Shown piece by piece: positions 7,599 through 14,094 of a DNA stretch of 18,409 nucleotides. How positions within the stretch are numbered: position 1 is the stretch's first letter; every line of letters starts with the position of its first letter. The DNA is from Anaerolineales bacterium. GTDB lineage: Bacteria; Chloroflexota; Anaerolineae; Anaerolineales; UBA11858. The notes under the pieces were generated by a model that was not told the origin of the DNA, made no database searches, and worked only from the letters and a program-made list of their open reading frames with translations. The translations under genes and the position numbers were made by a program. The stretch lies in the NCBI GenBank assembly GCA_015485245.1, contig WFTY01000341.1, forward strand, positions 1 through 18,409. The letters run 5' to 3'.

Positions 7599-8681
7599 TT
7601 GGCGAAGAAAAAAATCGGTTATATTGAGTTGTATTGGCGTTGCCCGAACTGCGGGGGGATGAACCGCGGGCGCGATAGTTTTTGCGTCGCCTGTGGGGCG
7701 CCTCAGCCAGAAGATGTGGAGTTTGAGCAAATTGAGAACGCTGAGCTGATTCGCGAGCAGGAATTGATCGCCCGCGCTGAAGCGGGTGCGGATATCCATT
7801 GTGCTTATTGTGGCACGCGTAACCCGGCTACAGCCACACAGTGTTCACAATGCGGCTCCGAACTTGAGGAAGGGATCCGCCGGCAAGCAGGGCGTGTGCT
7901 GGGGGCTTATCAACCCGGAGAGGCGGCGGAAGTTGCCTGCCCGGCGTGCGGCGCTTCTAACCTGGCTACGGCGTCGAACTGTGCACAGTGCGGCGCACCG
8001 CTGGGCCGGACAACCTCGCAGGATCAGGGTGAGGCCGCCAGCGTGGGGGGAGAACAACGGGCGCGCAGATTCAGCCCGGTGCTCCTCATCCTCGGTGGGC
8101 TTGCCTGCCTGGCGGTAATTGCTTTCTTTGTGCTCGCCGGGCGCACCACTACCATCACAGGGGTGGTGGAAGAGGTTGCCTGGGAGCGCACCATCGCCAT
8201 CGAGTCTTATCAGCCGGTGGAGTATAGCGATTGGTTTGACGAATTACCTGCCGGGGCAGAGAACGTCTCCTGTGAAGCGCGCGTCCGTTCGGTGGAGAGT
8301 GAGCCGGTCCCTGGCGCAGAGGAGGTGTGCGGCACGCCCTACACGGTGGATAAAGGCAGCGGGTTCGCCGAAGTGGTGCAAGATTGCGAATATCAGGTGT
8401 ATGCAGATTATTGTTCTTACACAGTGATGGATTGGGTGGAGACGGACACAGCTGTGGCCCGCGGGGATGATTTCAACCCCTATTGGCCGGAGCCAACCCT
8501 GGAGAGTGGTCAACGTCTGGGCGAAAACCGCGGAGAAAGCTTCAGCGTGGTGTTCGCCGCTGATGGTGAAACCTACACCTACGCGCCGGATACGCTGGAA
8601 GAATTTCGGCAGTTCTCACCCGGGAGCCGCTGGAACCTGGATGTCAACACCTTTGGGACGGTGGTGAGTGTGCAGCCGTAA
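7599..8681 (+). CDS. Membrane-anchored protein with three zinc ribbons and an exported C-terminal domain
   Basis: A 360-residue protein with TTG start at 7599, chosen for its strong Shine-Dalgarno. The N-terminal half holds three CxxC...CxxC zinc ribbons: Cys 15/18/29/32, 68/71/82/85 and 114/117/128/131. Ribbons 2 and 3 are close copies (CxxCG, then N, then ATA, then CxQCG) and look like an internal duplication. A single hydrophobic helix at about 160-181 follows an Arg-rich stretch (RARR), so the ribbons should be cytoplasmic. The C-terminal 180 residues would lie outside and hold four cysteines, which could form disulfides (SCEAR, VCGTP, QDCEY, DYCSY). I do not recognise that domain. The C39-like gene starts 12 bases downstream and is surely co-transcribed. 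A role in sensing or anchoring is a guess. Confidence 0.85.
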   Translation: MAKKKIGYIELYWRCPNCGGMNRGRDSFCVACGAPQPEDVEFEQIENAELIREQELIARAEAGADIHCAYCGTRNPATATQCSQCGSELEEGIRRQAGRVLGAYQPGEAAEVACPACGASNLATASNCAQCGAPLGRTTSQDQGEAASVGGEQRARRFSPVLLILGGLACLAVIAFFVLAGRTTTITGVVEEVAWERTIAIESYQPVEYSDWFDELPAGAENVSCEARVRSVESEPVPGAEEVCGTPYTVDKGSGFAEVVQDCEYQVYADYCSYTVMDWVETDTAVARGDDFNPYWPEPTLESGQRLGENRGESFSVVFAADGETYTYAPDTLEEFRQFSPGSRWNLDVNTFGTVVSVQP

Positions 8682-8693
8682 AGCAGCGGGGGT

Positions 8694-9515
8694 ATGCGTC
8701 GTCTGGTAGGGTTTGTGTTGGGGATGAGCATCGCCCTAGTTGCAGGAGTGCTGTTGTTGGGGCAGTTCAGCCGCGGGCAGGCGGCCGCGGCAACGGCGCG
8801 TCCCACCCGGGTTCAGTTCACAGCGACGGCGACCTCTACGCCGTTTCAGCCGGTGATGAGCACCCCCACTTACCAGCCCACGGTAATGCCTACGGCGACG
8901 GGCTCACCTACCCCTCTGCCTCCCACGCCGACATCGCCTCTGCCCACGCCCACCCCACCGCCCGCAGCGATGATCTCTGAGATCCGTGGCCGGTATCAGG
9001 CGTTTACGCTGGATTGCGAGTCGCGCTCGGCGGTGGATTGGGCGGCTTACTTTGGCCTGACGATTGATGAGATTGACTTCCTCAACGCCCTGCCGCGCTC
9101 GGATAATCCTGAAGAGGGGTTCGTTGGGGATGTGAACGCACCCTGGGGACAGATTCCCCCCAACCCTTACGGGGTGCACGCCCGCCCGGTGGCGCGGCTG
9201 CTGCGCGCCTATGGGGCGAAGGCGGATGCGGTGTATGGGATGAGCTGGGAAGCGCTGCAGTCGGAGATCGCTGCCGGGCACCCCGTAATCGTGTGGGTGA
9301 TCGGGCGGGTGGGGCGCGGCACGCCGGTACCCTACACGGCTGTGGATGGGCGGCGCACCACGGTGGCGCGCTTCGAGCACACGGTGATCGTCGTCGGTTA
9401 CGACAAAACCTCGGTCACGGTGCTCGACGGGGCGAGTGTGTATGCGCGCTCGATCAACGATTTTCTTGATTCATGGGAGGTGCTGGGCAACATGGCGATC
9501 GTTTACCGTCCTTGA
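8694..9515 (+). CDS. Exported C39-like (Peptidase_C39_2) protein with a Thr/Pro-rich linker
   Basis: A 273-residue protein with an N-terminal signal or anchor helix (about 4-24), a Thr/Pro-rich linker (about 34-92) and a C39-like papain-fold domain. The predicted catalytic residues are Cys108 in FTLDCESRSA, His229 in RFEHTVIVVGYD and Asp245 in VLDGAS, all in the expected order and spacing. It has no ATPase or transporter domain, so it is not a bacteriocin exporter. Free-standing members of this family are usually exported cysteine proteins of unknown substrate. The ATG at 8694 follows a G-rich stretch that may serve as a weak ribosome-binding site. It lies 12 bases after the zinc-ribbon gene. 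Its stop is one base from the stop of the opposite gene, with no terminator between them. Confidence 0.85.
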   Translation: MRRLVGFVLGMSIALVAGVLLLGQFSRGQAAAATARPTRVQFTATATSTPFQPVMSTPTYQPTVMPTATGSPTPLPPTPTSPLPTPTPPPAAMISEIRGRYQAFTLDCESRSAVDWAAYFGLTIDEIDFLNALPRSDNPEEGFVGDVNAPWGQIPPNPYGVHARPVARLLRAYGAKADAVYGMSWEALQSEIAAGHPVIVWVIGRVGRGTPVPYTAVDGRRTTVARFEHTVIVVGYDKTSVTVLDGASVYARSINDFLDSWEVLGNMAIVYRP

Positions 9516-9516
9516 G

Positions 9517-10188
9517 TCAAAGACGCCATAATTGCACACCTGCATCGTGCAGCGCGCTTCCAGCGATCATGGCCACACTCCACAGTAGAATTAAGGCCAC
9601 CAGGTAGCGAGTGCTTTCTTCTCCACCGCGCAGAACCTGATCTTGCCGGATGCGAGGGAAGGCGGTCAGTGTGGCCTCGACAAGGCCCGTCAGCAAAAAC
9701 GCCGTGCGTTGCCAGTCTCCCAAGATATGCGCCTCGATATAGGGCCAGAACAGTGCGGAGGTGACGCCAAGAGCAGCCAGCATGAAGGCGACCGAGCCGG
9801 CGCGCTGCCCTGGTGTGGGAAGCGGGGAGACAAGCGCCAGGAGCAGAATAGCGATCCAGACCGCTGTTCCGTCGATCAGGTAACTTTCAATGGCGAGCCC
9901 AAAGGGAGAGAAGTTGTTTCTGAGGGAGAGCAGGGCGAACAATGGGCCATCTAGCAGAAGGATGATTAGTGGTAGAGGGTGCGAGGGGAGTTGAGTGTAA
10001 CTGTACAGGGCGGCCAGGTAGACGCTCACGCCTGTCAGTCCTCCCACCAGGACGATGAGCGGGGCGCGCGTGCCAAAACGTAACAGGATAGCGAAAGTTG
10101 CCGCCGCCGGTAGCACGCCCGTATATATCAGGTACAGGTTCTGAAGGCGATCAATCAGCGGGCTGGGCGGAGGAGACATGGTATCCAT
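9517..10188 (-). CDS. Multi-pass membrane protein, unrecognised
   Basis: A 223-residue, very hydrophobic protein with about six or seven membrane segments. They lie near residues 17-38, 42-65, 71-90, 105-125, 130-155, 160-180 and 192-213. Short polar loops contain PSHP, RNNFSP and FPRIRQDQ. I recognise no family motif and no catalytic site. The start is uncertain: the ATG at 10188 and the one three codons later (10179) both lack a strong Shine-Dalgarno. It lies downstream of the FKBP lipoprotein gene but is separated from it by a terminator-like hairpin. It is convergent and nearly abutting with the C39-like gene. Length, hydrophobicity and lack of a plausible opposite-strand alternative support it as a real gene. 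Confidence 0.65.
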   Translation of the reverse strand: MDTMSPPPSPLIDRLQNLYLIYTGVLPAAATFAILLRFGTRAPLIVLVGGLTGVSVYLAALYSYTQLPSHPLPLIILLLDGPLFALLSLRNNFSPFGLAIESYLIDGTAVWIAILLLALVSPLPTPGQRAGSVAFMLAALGVTSALFWPYIEAHILGDWQRTAFLLTGLVEATLTAFPRIRQDQVLRGGEESTRYLVALILLWSVAMIAGSALHDAGVQLWRL

Positions 10189-10234
10189 GCTCTTGAGGGG
10201 GGATTACATAGCCAAACACTAAAGATCGGTGAGC

Positions 10235-10266
10235 ACAAAGCCCGCCACGAGTGTGACGGGCTTTGT
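10235..10266 (-). terminator. Terminator downstream of the FKBP lipoprotein gene
   Basis: A perfect 10-bp inverted repeat (10235-10244 with 10257-10266) with a 12-base loop, of the familiar AAAGCCCG/CGGGCTTT form, starts 19 bases after the FKBP stop. On the minus strand the run of T lies inside the stem rather than after it. On the plus strand it is followed by a T-rich stretch. Confidence 0.65.
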
Positions 10267-10284
10267 TTGTTGAATGAGGAGGGA

Positions 10285-11577
10285 TTACTGACCGCTGCTG
10301 TCCTGGATATCGAGCAGCTCGACCTCGAAGATCAGTGTGGCGTTGGGGGGGATCAACCCACCGGCGCCGGTTTCACCATAGGCCAGATCAGGGGGAATGA
10401 CCAGTTGGCGCTTGCCGCCGACTTTCATGGTCAGAAGCCCTTCTTCCCAGCCGGGGATCACCATACCGCTGCCCAGTTCGAAGGAGAAGGGTTCGCCGCG
10501 CTCATAGGAGTTGTCGAAGGGCGAGCCATCTTCCAGCCACCCGGCGTAGTGGACGACCACGGTCTGCCCGGCCTCCGGGCTGGGGCCGTCGCCTTCCACC
10601 ATGTCATAGTACTTCAGGCCGCTCTCAGTGGTGGTGTAATCTTCTTCGTTGACCTCGGTCATCTTGGGCGGGATGTACAGATCGGTCAGTTCGATTTCCA
10701 TCACCAGGGTGGCGTTGGGCGGAATGTCGCCGGAGCCTTGCTCGCCGAGGGCGAGGTCGGGGGGGATCACCAGCAAGCGTTTGCCGCCAACCTGCATTCC
10801 GGTGACGCCTTCATCCCAGCCGGGGAAAACCACGTCGCCGCGGCCAACGATGAAGGTGATGGGATTGGTGTAGTAGGAGGAGACGATAAACTTGTTGCCG
10901 TTTTCCTCCTGCGCCCAGATGATGTATTGCGTGGTCGCCGTGCTGAAGGCTTCGGCGGCATCCCCCTCGCCAGTGACCATATCGTAATATTGCAGGCCGC
11001 TTTCGGTGGTGGTCAACTCGTCGGCGTTGACCTCGGTAGGCGTAGGTGCTTTATCCACCGAGACCAGCTCGACGTTCAAGACGATCTGCGAATTGGGGGG
11101 GATGATGCCAAAGCCCTCTTCCCCAAAGGCCAGATCAGGCGGCAGAACCATTTGCGCCTGTCCCCCGGCTTTCATCAGCCCCATGCCTTCTTCCCAGCCC
11201 GTGAGCAGTTGTTCGCGTCCATAGATCGCCACGGCAGGCGAGCCGCTGGCGCGTGTGTTGACAATTTCTGTGCCGTCAGGCAGTGAGGCAACCACTTCCA
11301 TTACCAGCACGTCCCCTTCCTGGGGGGATGCGCCCTCGCCGGCGACCTCTTCGAGATATTGCAGGCCGCTCTCGGTGACCAGCGCCCCCTCAAGGACGAT
11401 GGGTTCTGGGGTGGGAGCTGGCTCGCCGCCCGGTGGATTTTCCGCGCCTCCAACTTCAATGGTGAGCGCAGGCTCGTTGCCTGTCTCGGCGCTTTGGGAG
11501 GGCTGGCATGCTGCCAGGCCAACGGCCAGGGATGTAAGCACAAGCAGCCAGCGCAGGGTAGTTTTTGTGTTCTTCAC
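10285..11577 (-). CDS. Lipoprotein with three tandem FKBP-type peptidyl-prolyl isomerase domains
   Basis: A 430-residue exported lipoprotein. I chose the GTG at 11577 because GGAG lies 6 bases upstream and a clean lipoprotein signal follows, with lipobox LAAC at Cys24. Upstream in-frame codons overlap the promoter and a hairpin. A Pro-rich spacer (about 48-60) is followed by FKBP domains at about 64-176, 188-300 and 313-426, each opening with TESGLxY. Domain 3 keeps the classical pocket: Tyr344, Phe354-Asp355, Phe364, Val373-Ile374, Trp377 and Tyr400. Domain 1 lacks the Tyr and Phe-Asp, and has Phe in place of the late Tyr (LAFGE). Domain 2 also lacks Phe-Asp and has Leu there (LALGE). One active isomerase domain and two binding or chaperone domains is the likely arrangement. 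The protein probably acts on exported proteins at the outer face of the membrane. Confidence 0.92.
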   Translation of the reverse strand: MKNTKTTLRWLLVLTSLAVGLAACQPSQSAETGNEPALTIEVGGAENPPGGEPAPTPEPIVLEGALVTESGLQYLEEVAGEGASPQEGDVLVMEVVASLPDGTEIVNTRASGSPAVAIYGREQLLTGWEEGMGLMKAGGQAQMVLPPDLAFGEEGFGIIPPNSQIVLNVELVSVDKAPTPTEVNADELTTTESGLQYYDMVTGEGDAAEAFSTATTQYIIWAQEENGNKFIVSSYYTNPITFIVGRGDVVFPGWDEGVTGMQVGGKRLLVIPPDLALGEQGSGDIPPNATLVMEIELTDLYIPPKMTEVNEEDYTTTESGLKYYDMVEGDGPSPEAGQTVVVHYAGWLEDGSPFDNSYERGEPFSFELGSGMVIPGWEEGLLTMKVGGKRQLVIPPDLAYGETGAGGLIPPNATLIFEVELLDIQDSSGQ

Positions 11578-11592
11578 GTGCGTCTCCGTTCT

Positions 11593-11627
11593 AAAAGAAA
11601 AAAACCAGGTCACCGTTTGACCTGGTT
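11593..11627 (-). terminator. Intrinsic terminator inside the leader of the FKBP gene (possible attenuator)
   Basis: On the minus strand a perfect 10-bp stem (11603-11612 with 11618-11627), closed by a 5-base loop, is followed at once by a long T-rich run (TTTTTCTTTT). It lies between the predicted promoter (11657-11665) and the start codon (11577). A separate terminator already ends the upstream ahcY gene. Confidence 0.7.
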
Positions 11628-11643
11628 GACGAAACACCAGACA
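11604..11643. repeat. Degenerate octanucleotide array, ACC type
   Basis: ACC begins units at 11604, 11612, 11620 and 11636, in one 8-base register; the unit at 11628 begins GAC. The first three units provide the terminator hairpin described above. Confidence 0.55.
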
Positions 11644-11656
11644 AGGTGCAAGCGGA

Positions 11657-11665
11657 ATTGTAACA
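11657..11665 (-). promoter_or_regulatory. Extended -10 promoter for the FKBP lipoprotein gene
   Basis: On the minus strand the sequence reads TGTTACAAT, a TGN followed by a five-of-six -10 hexamer. A weak TTCGCC is 18 bases upstream. Transcription would start near 11650, leaving a leader of about 73 bases that contains the terminator hairpin. Confidence 0.5.
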
Positions 11666-11707
11666 CGGCTGTGAGCGTTCGGCGAATTTTCAGGGAACAC
11701 TCATGAT

Positions 11708-11745
11708 AGAGAAAACGCCGGTGGACGCGAGCGCGCACCGGCGTT
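11708..11745 (-). terminator. Intrinsic terminator after ahcY
   Basis: A perfect 10-bp GC-rich stem (11714-11723 with 11736-11745) with a 12-base loop is followed on the minus strand by TTTTCTCT. It starts 22 bases after the ahcY stop and closes the mtnA-adoK-ahcY operon. Confidence 0.75.
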
Positions 11746-11767
11746 GGTTGTAGCGCAGATTCGCTTT

Positions 11768-13024
11768 CTATGTGCCTTCCTGCCAGGAGTTCAGGTAGCG
11801 CACTTGCTCCTCGGTGAGCACGTCGATGTTCACGCCCATCGCCTGCAACTTCAGCCGGGCGATCTCTTTGTCGATCTCTTCGGGCACAGAATAGACGGTT
11901 TTCTGGAGTTTATCGGCATTTTTGACCATGTATTCGGCAGCCAGGGCCTGGTTGGCAAAGGACATATCCATCACGCTGGCGGGGTGGCCCTCGGCAGCGG
12001 CCAGGTTAATCAGGCGACCTTCCCCTAGGATGTGGATGGTGCGGCCGTCGGGCAGGTCGTAGGCTTCCACAAAGGGGCGCACCAGGCGTTTCTCGGTTGC
12101 CATCTCCGCCAGGGCGGGGATGTTGATCTCCACGTTGAAGTGTCCGGAGTTGGCGACGATGGCGCCATCTTTCATCACCTCGAAGTGATGTTTGTCAATC
12201 ACGTTGATGTCGCCGGTCAGTGTGCAGAAGATGTCGCCGATGGGCGCGGCTTCGATCATCGGCATCACGCGGAAACCGTCCATCACCGCCTCGAGCGCCT
12301 TGAGTGGGTCGATCTCGGTGACGATCACGTTGGCGCCCATACCGCGGGCGCGCATCGCCAGGCCGCGAGCGCACCAGCCGTACCCCGCGACGACGAAGTT
12401 CTTGCCGGCGATCAGGATGTTGGTGGCGCGGATGATGCCGTCGATGGTGGATTGGCCGGTGCCGTAGCGGTTGTCGAACAGGTGCTTGGTCATGGCATCA
12501 TTGACGGCTACCACGGGGAATTCCAGCGCGCCGTCCATCGCCATGGCTTTGAGGCGGATCACGCCGGTGGTGGTCTCCTCGGTGCCGCCGATGACGTATT
12601 CGAGCATCTCGCGGCGGTCTTTGTGCAGGGTGCTGACCACGTCGGCGCCGTCGTCCATAGTGATGTGCGGCTTGTGATCCACAGCGACGTTGATGTGCTT
12701 GTAGTAAGTCACATTGTCTTCACCCTTGATGGCGTAGACGGGGATTTCATCGTGCATCACCAGCGAGGCGGCCACGTCGTCCTGCGTGGAGAGCGGGTTG
12801 GAGGCTACCAGCACCAGGTCAGCGCCGCCGGCTTGCAGTGTGCGCGCCAGGTTGGCGGTTTCGGTGGTGACGTGCAGGCAGGCGCTCATGCGAATGCCTT
12901 CCAGCGGGCGTTCTTTTTTGAAGCGTTCGTAAATCGAGCGCAGAACGGGCATTTCGCGTTCCGCCCACTGAATGCGTCGTCGCCCACCTTCGGCGAGTTT
13001 GGGGTCTTTGATGTCGTAATCCAT
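11768..13024 (-). CDS. ahcY: S-adenosylhomocysteine hydrolase, short form
   Basis: A 418-residue cytoplasmic enzyme splitting S-adenosylhomocysteine into homocysteine and adenosine with bound NAD, which relieves product inhibition of methyltransferases. Visible motifs are CLHVTTETANLARTL (about 49-63), SNPLSTQDDVAA, MDDGADVVSTLH, NDAMTKHLFDNRYGTGQS, the NAD-binding GYGWCARGLAMRARGMG and VANSGHFNVEI. The C-terminus ends without the Lys/Tyr-containing tail (KPDHYRY) of the long eukaryotic and proteobacterial form. It therefore resembles the archaeal and Thermotoga type of about 405-420 residues. The ATG at 13024 is preceded by GGAGAAAG, better than an in-frame TTG at 13036. A few archaeal relatives act on S-inosylhomocysteine. 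The adjacent adenosine kinase gene argues for adenosine as the product here. Confidence 0.95.
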   Translation of the reverse strand: MDYDIKDPKLAEGGRRRIQWAEREMPVLRSIYERFKKERPLEGIRMSACLHVTTETANLARTLQAGGADLVLVASNPLSTQDDVAASLVMHDEIPVYAIKGEDNVTYYKHINVAVDHKPHITMDDGADVVSTLHKDRREMLEYVIGGTEETTTGVIRLKAMAMDGALEFPVVAVNDAMTKHLFDNRYGTGQSTIDGIIRATNILIAGKNFVVAGYGWCARGLAMRARGMGANVIVTEIDPLKALEAVMDGFRVMPMIEAAPIGDIFCTLTGDINVIDKHHFEVMKDGAIVANSGHFNVEINIPALAEMATEKRLVRPFVEAYDLPDGRTIHILGEGRLINLAAAEGHPASVMDMSFANQALAAEYMVKNADKLQKTVYSVPEEIDKEIARLKLQAMGVNIDVLTEEQVRYLNSWQEGT

Positions 13025-13050
13025 AACTTTCTCCAATATGTAGTTGATTG

Positions 13051-13106
13051 GGTGACCAGGTAGCTGGGTGACAGGTTGCCTGGATTACCCGGTTACCTGG
13101 TTGTTT
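13051..13106. repeat. Degenerate octanucleotide array, GGTTACCT type
   Basis: Seven consecutive 8-base units begin at 13051, 13059, 13067, 13075, 13083, 13091 and 13099 without a phase slip. Five begin GGT and the other two begin GTT and GAT; the clearest members are GGTGACCA, GGTGACAG and GGTTACCT. The array fills the adoK-ahcY gap and covers the last codons of adoK. Confidence 0.75.
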
Positions 13107-14056
13107 GATAACGTATCTAACGCGCCGCCGTCGTCAAAGTGTTGGCGAAAGCGGCTGATGAATTCATCCAGGGTGTAGCGGTGCTCCTGCGGCCCGGCGT
13201 GTTCCAGGCAGTAGGTGGCGGCCAAAGCACCCATTCTACCGCAGATTTCCCAGGCCAACTTGTGGGAAAACCCGGTCAGGAAGCCGCCGCGGAAGGCGTC
13301 GCCCACACCGGTGGGATCAACAACCTGTTCGGGGGGCACCACCGGTGTGTGGATTTCCGTACCGCCCACATAGATTGAAGCTCCCTCCTCGCCGCGCGTC
13401 ACCACGGTGAACTGTCGCCCTTCCAGGATCTCGGCATCGCTCAGGCCGGTGTGCTTTTTGATGAGCTCGAATTCGTAATCGTTGACCATCAGGGCGGCAG
13501 CCCCCTCCACGCCGCGACGCAGCTCATCCCCGCTCATGCGCGGGATCTGTTGGCTGGGGTCGTACAGGTAGGGGATGTCCAACTCCAGGCATTCCTGGGG
13601 GTATTTCACCATGGCGTCTGGTGAATTGGGGGAGATCACCACCCAATCGGGCTTTTCTTCCAGATCGTGAAAGGAAAGTTCTGCCGCGTGCGCCATCGCC
13701 CCAGGGTAGAAGCTGGCGATTTGGGCATTGGATTGATCGGTGCTGCAGAAGAACGAAGCGGTGAACACGCCGGGGATGGTCCGGATCAGGCTGGTATCCA
13801 CCCCCGCAGCTTCCAGAAAGGCGCGGTATTCGGTGAAGTCCTCCCCCACGGTTGCCATCACCCGCGGCCGCCCGCCGAGCAGGGCCATGGTGTAGGCGAT
13901 GTTCGGGGCGATGCCGCCGCGCCGTTTGACCATCGAATCTACCAGAAAGGAGAGGCTGATGTGCTCAAGTTTATCGGCCAGCAGGTGATCTTTAAACAGG
14001 CCGGGGAAGGTCATCAGGTAGTCGTAGGCTACAGAGCCAGTGAGGATGATGTTCAT
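13085..14056 (-). CDS. adoK: Adenosine kinase, PfkB family (AdoK type)
   Basis: A 323-residue ribokinase-fold enzyme expected to phosphorylate adenosine to AMP with ATP. It strongly resembles the mycobacterial adenosine kinase: TGSVAYDYLMTFPG at the N-terminus, then SLSFLVDSMVKRRGGIAPN, AQIASFYPGAMAHA, DPSQQIPRMSGDELRR, MVNDYEFELIKK and DPTGVGDAFRGGFLTG. The anion hole and catalytic Asp are near 253. I chose the ATG at 14056 because relatives start at this beta-strand. It has no clear Shine-Dalgarno. An ATG at 14098 overlaps the mtnA stop as ATGA behind a purine-rich GGGAGCAGGGG and would add 14 residues encoded by the octamer repeat; it could be the translated start. The C-terminal NNQVTG is encoded inside the next repeat array. 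The enzyme would remove the adenosine made by AhcY and so pull that reversible reaction forward. Confidence 0.93.
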   Translation of the reverse strand: MNIILTGSVAYDYLMTFPGLFKDHLLADKLEHISLSFLVDSMVKRRGGIAPNIAYTMALLGGRPRVMATVGEDFTEYRAFLEAAGVDTSLIRTIPGVFTASFFCSTDQSNAQIASFYPGAMAHAAELSFHDLEEKPDWVVISPNSPDAMVKYPQECLELDIPYLYDPSQQIPRMSGDELRRGVEGAAALMVNDYEFELIKKHTGLSDAEILEGRQFTVVTRGEEGASIYVGGTEIHTPVVPPEQVVDPTGVGDAFRGGFLTGFSHKLAWEICGRMGALAATYCLEHAGPQEHRYTLDEFISRFRQHFDDGGALDTLSNNQVTG

Positions 14057-14059
14057 AGT

Positions 14060-14091
14060 TGGTTTACTGGTGCATGAGTGTATTGGTGCAT
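14060..14091. repeat. Degenerate octanucleotide array, TGGTGCAT type
   Basis: Four 8-base units at 14060, 14068, 14076 and 14084; TGGTGCAT is exact at 14068 and 14084, and TGGTTTAC is at 14060. It fills the gap between mtnA and the homology-supported adoK start. Confidence 0.6.
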
Positions 14092-14094
14092 CGA

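Noticed and set aside
10267..11286. Plus-strand open frame of 339 codons opposite the FKBP gene
   Set aside because: It is an exact shadow of the FKBP coding sequence, rich in Gly/His/Asp with no family motif. The minus-strand protein has a lipobox and three recognisable domains.
12032..13063. Plus-strand open frame of 343 codons opposite ahcY
   Set aside because: It is a shadow of a highly conserved enzyme in GC-rich DNA; the translation has no domain, and no ribosome-binding site is evident.
13025..13084. SAH riboswitch upstream of ahcY
   Set aside because: The spacer is short and made largely of the octamer array; no SAH-aptamer core is visible.
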